Positions 63,779 to 64,000 of a DNA stretch of 64,000 bases are shown in pieces. Under the pieces are notes generated by a model. That model was not told where the DNA came from. It saw only the letters and a program-made list of their open reading frames with translations, and made no database searches. Source of the stretch: Paragorgia papillata (lineage: Eukaryota > Cnidaria > Anthozoa > Scleralcyonacea > Coralliidae); contig JAWNZC010000299.1 in NCBI GenBank assembly GCA_035771165.1, forward strand, positions 394,001-458,000, given 5' to 3'. The translations under genes were made by a program, and so were the position numbers. Each line of letters starts with the position of its first letter. Positions within the stretch are counted from its first letter, which is position 1.

Positions 63779-64000
63779 GTTTGATTATTAGTACATGTTT
63801 GTCGGTGGTTTTAAAGACGTTAAAAACATTTGCTCTTTCTGTACATATGAAGACAGGCAACTCAACAGTTTTAAACCAAAAAGTAGTAATAGACCCCCCA
63901 TATGGCGGCCAAAGGGATGCCGCCTCATTAAATATTCAATTTTTAATTATTCATTCTCAGGCTCCTTTAGGACCCTCTAACCCTAATCTCATTACGTCAT
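63779..64000. other. right edge of the window
   Basis: Nothing recognised except AAAGGGATGCCGCCTCATTAA at about 63912, shared with the sequence that truncates the BEL/Pao element at 53364. Confidence 0.4.

Overview
The window reads as nuclear DNA of an invertebrate animal, most likely a cnidarian or similar marine metazoan. The call rests on the mix of mobile elements (PIF/Harbinger with SANT-type partner genes, BEL/Pao, Penelope-like, CR1/L2-type LINEs, hAT and Tc1-type miniature elements, Polinton/adintovirus-like DNA), on a few probable GT-AG introns, and on the lack of bacterial operon signals. The species cannot be fixed from the sequence. Almost nothing is clearly single-copy host sequence except perhaps the kinase locus near 60-62 kb.

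Layout. (1) 1-4.5 kb: decayed Harbinger transposase, a hAT-type MITE with a perfect 8-bp target duplication, and a spliced SANT-like gene split by a 1,020-bp inverted-repeat element with a 9-bp target duplication. (2) About 4.57-19.6 kb: a very AT-rich adintovirus/Polinton-like provirus with hexon-like capsid, adenain-type protease, packaging ATPase, protein-primed family B polymerase, two small basic Q(R/K)GG proteins, a SET-domain protein, a nuclease-like protein and several orphans. Five CArG-like palindromes punctuate its right side. The left end looks truncated and no integrase was found. (3) 19.75-20.01 and 37.1-40.6 kb: two halves of a different replicon (PolB-like, SF1 helicase, GIY-YIG), split by (4) 20,015-37,103, a 17-kb Polinton-type element with AGT termini, 1.1-kb inverted repeats and a 6-bp target duplication (one mismatch). 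That element carries a LINE, inverted zinc-finger genes, a nuclease-like relic and an LRR-transmembrane gene. The LRR gene is itself split by a 1.68-kb TA-flanked composite element.

(5) 40.6-44.3 kb: hAT-like MITE and Penelope relics. (6) 45.2-50.3 kb: a PHD-finger transposon-type gene split by a LINE. (7) 50.3-53.4 kb: 5' part of a BEL/Pao retrotransposon with primer-binding site. (8) 53,726-58,486: a structurally complete Harbinger element with TIRs, TAA duplication, SANT-like gene and a frameshifted transposase. (9) 58.5-64 kb: tandem repeats, a kinase gene with an upstream coiled-coil exon, and a second composite element at 62,309-63,776.

The most unusual structure is the pair of composites (30,504-32,179 and 62,309-63,776). 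Each is bounded by about 255-bp DIRECT repeats, LTR-style, yet each repeat is itself bounded by CAATCC...GGATTG, and the whole unit is flanked by TA. The LRR reading frame continues across the first one once the insert and one TA are discounted, so the composite evidently moved as one unit. Most genes here are broken and many lesions in the AT-rich provirus fall at homopolymer runs, so some may be assembly errors.
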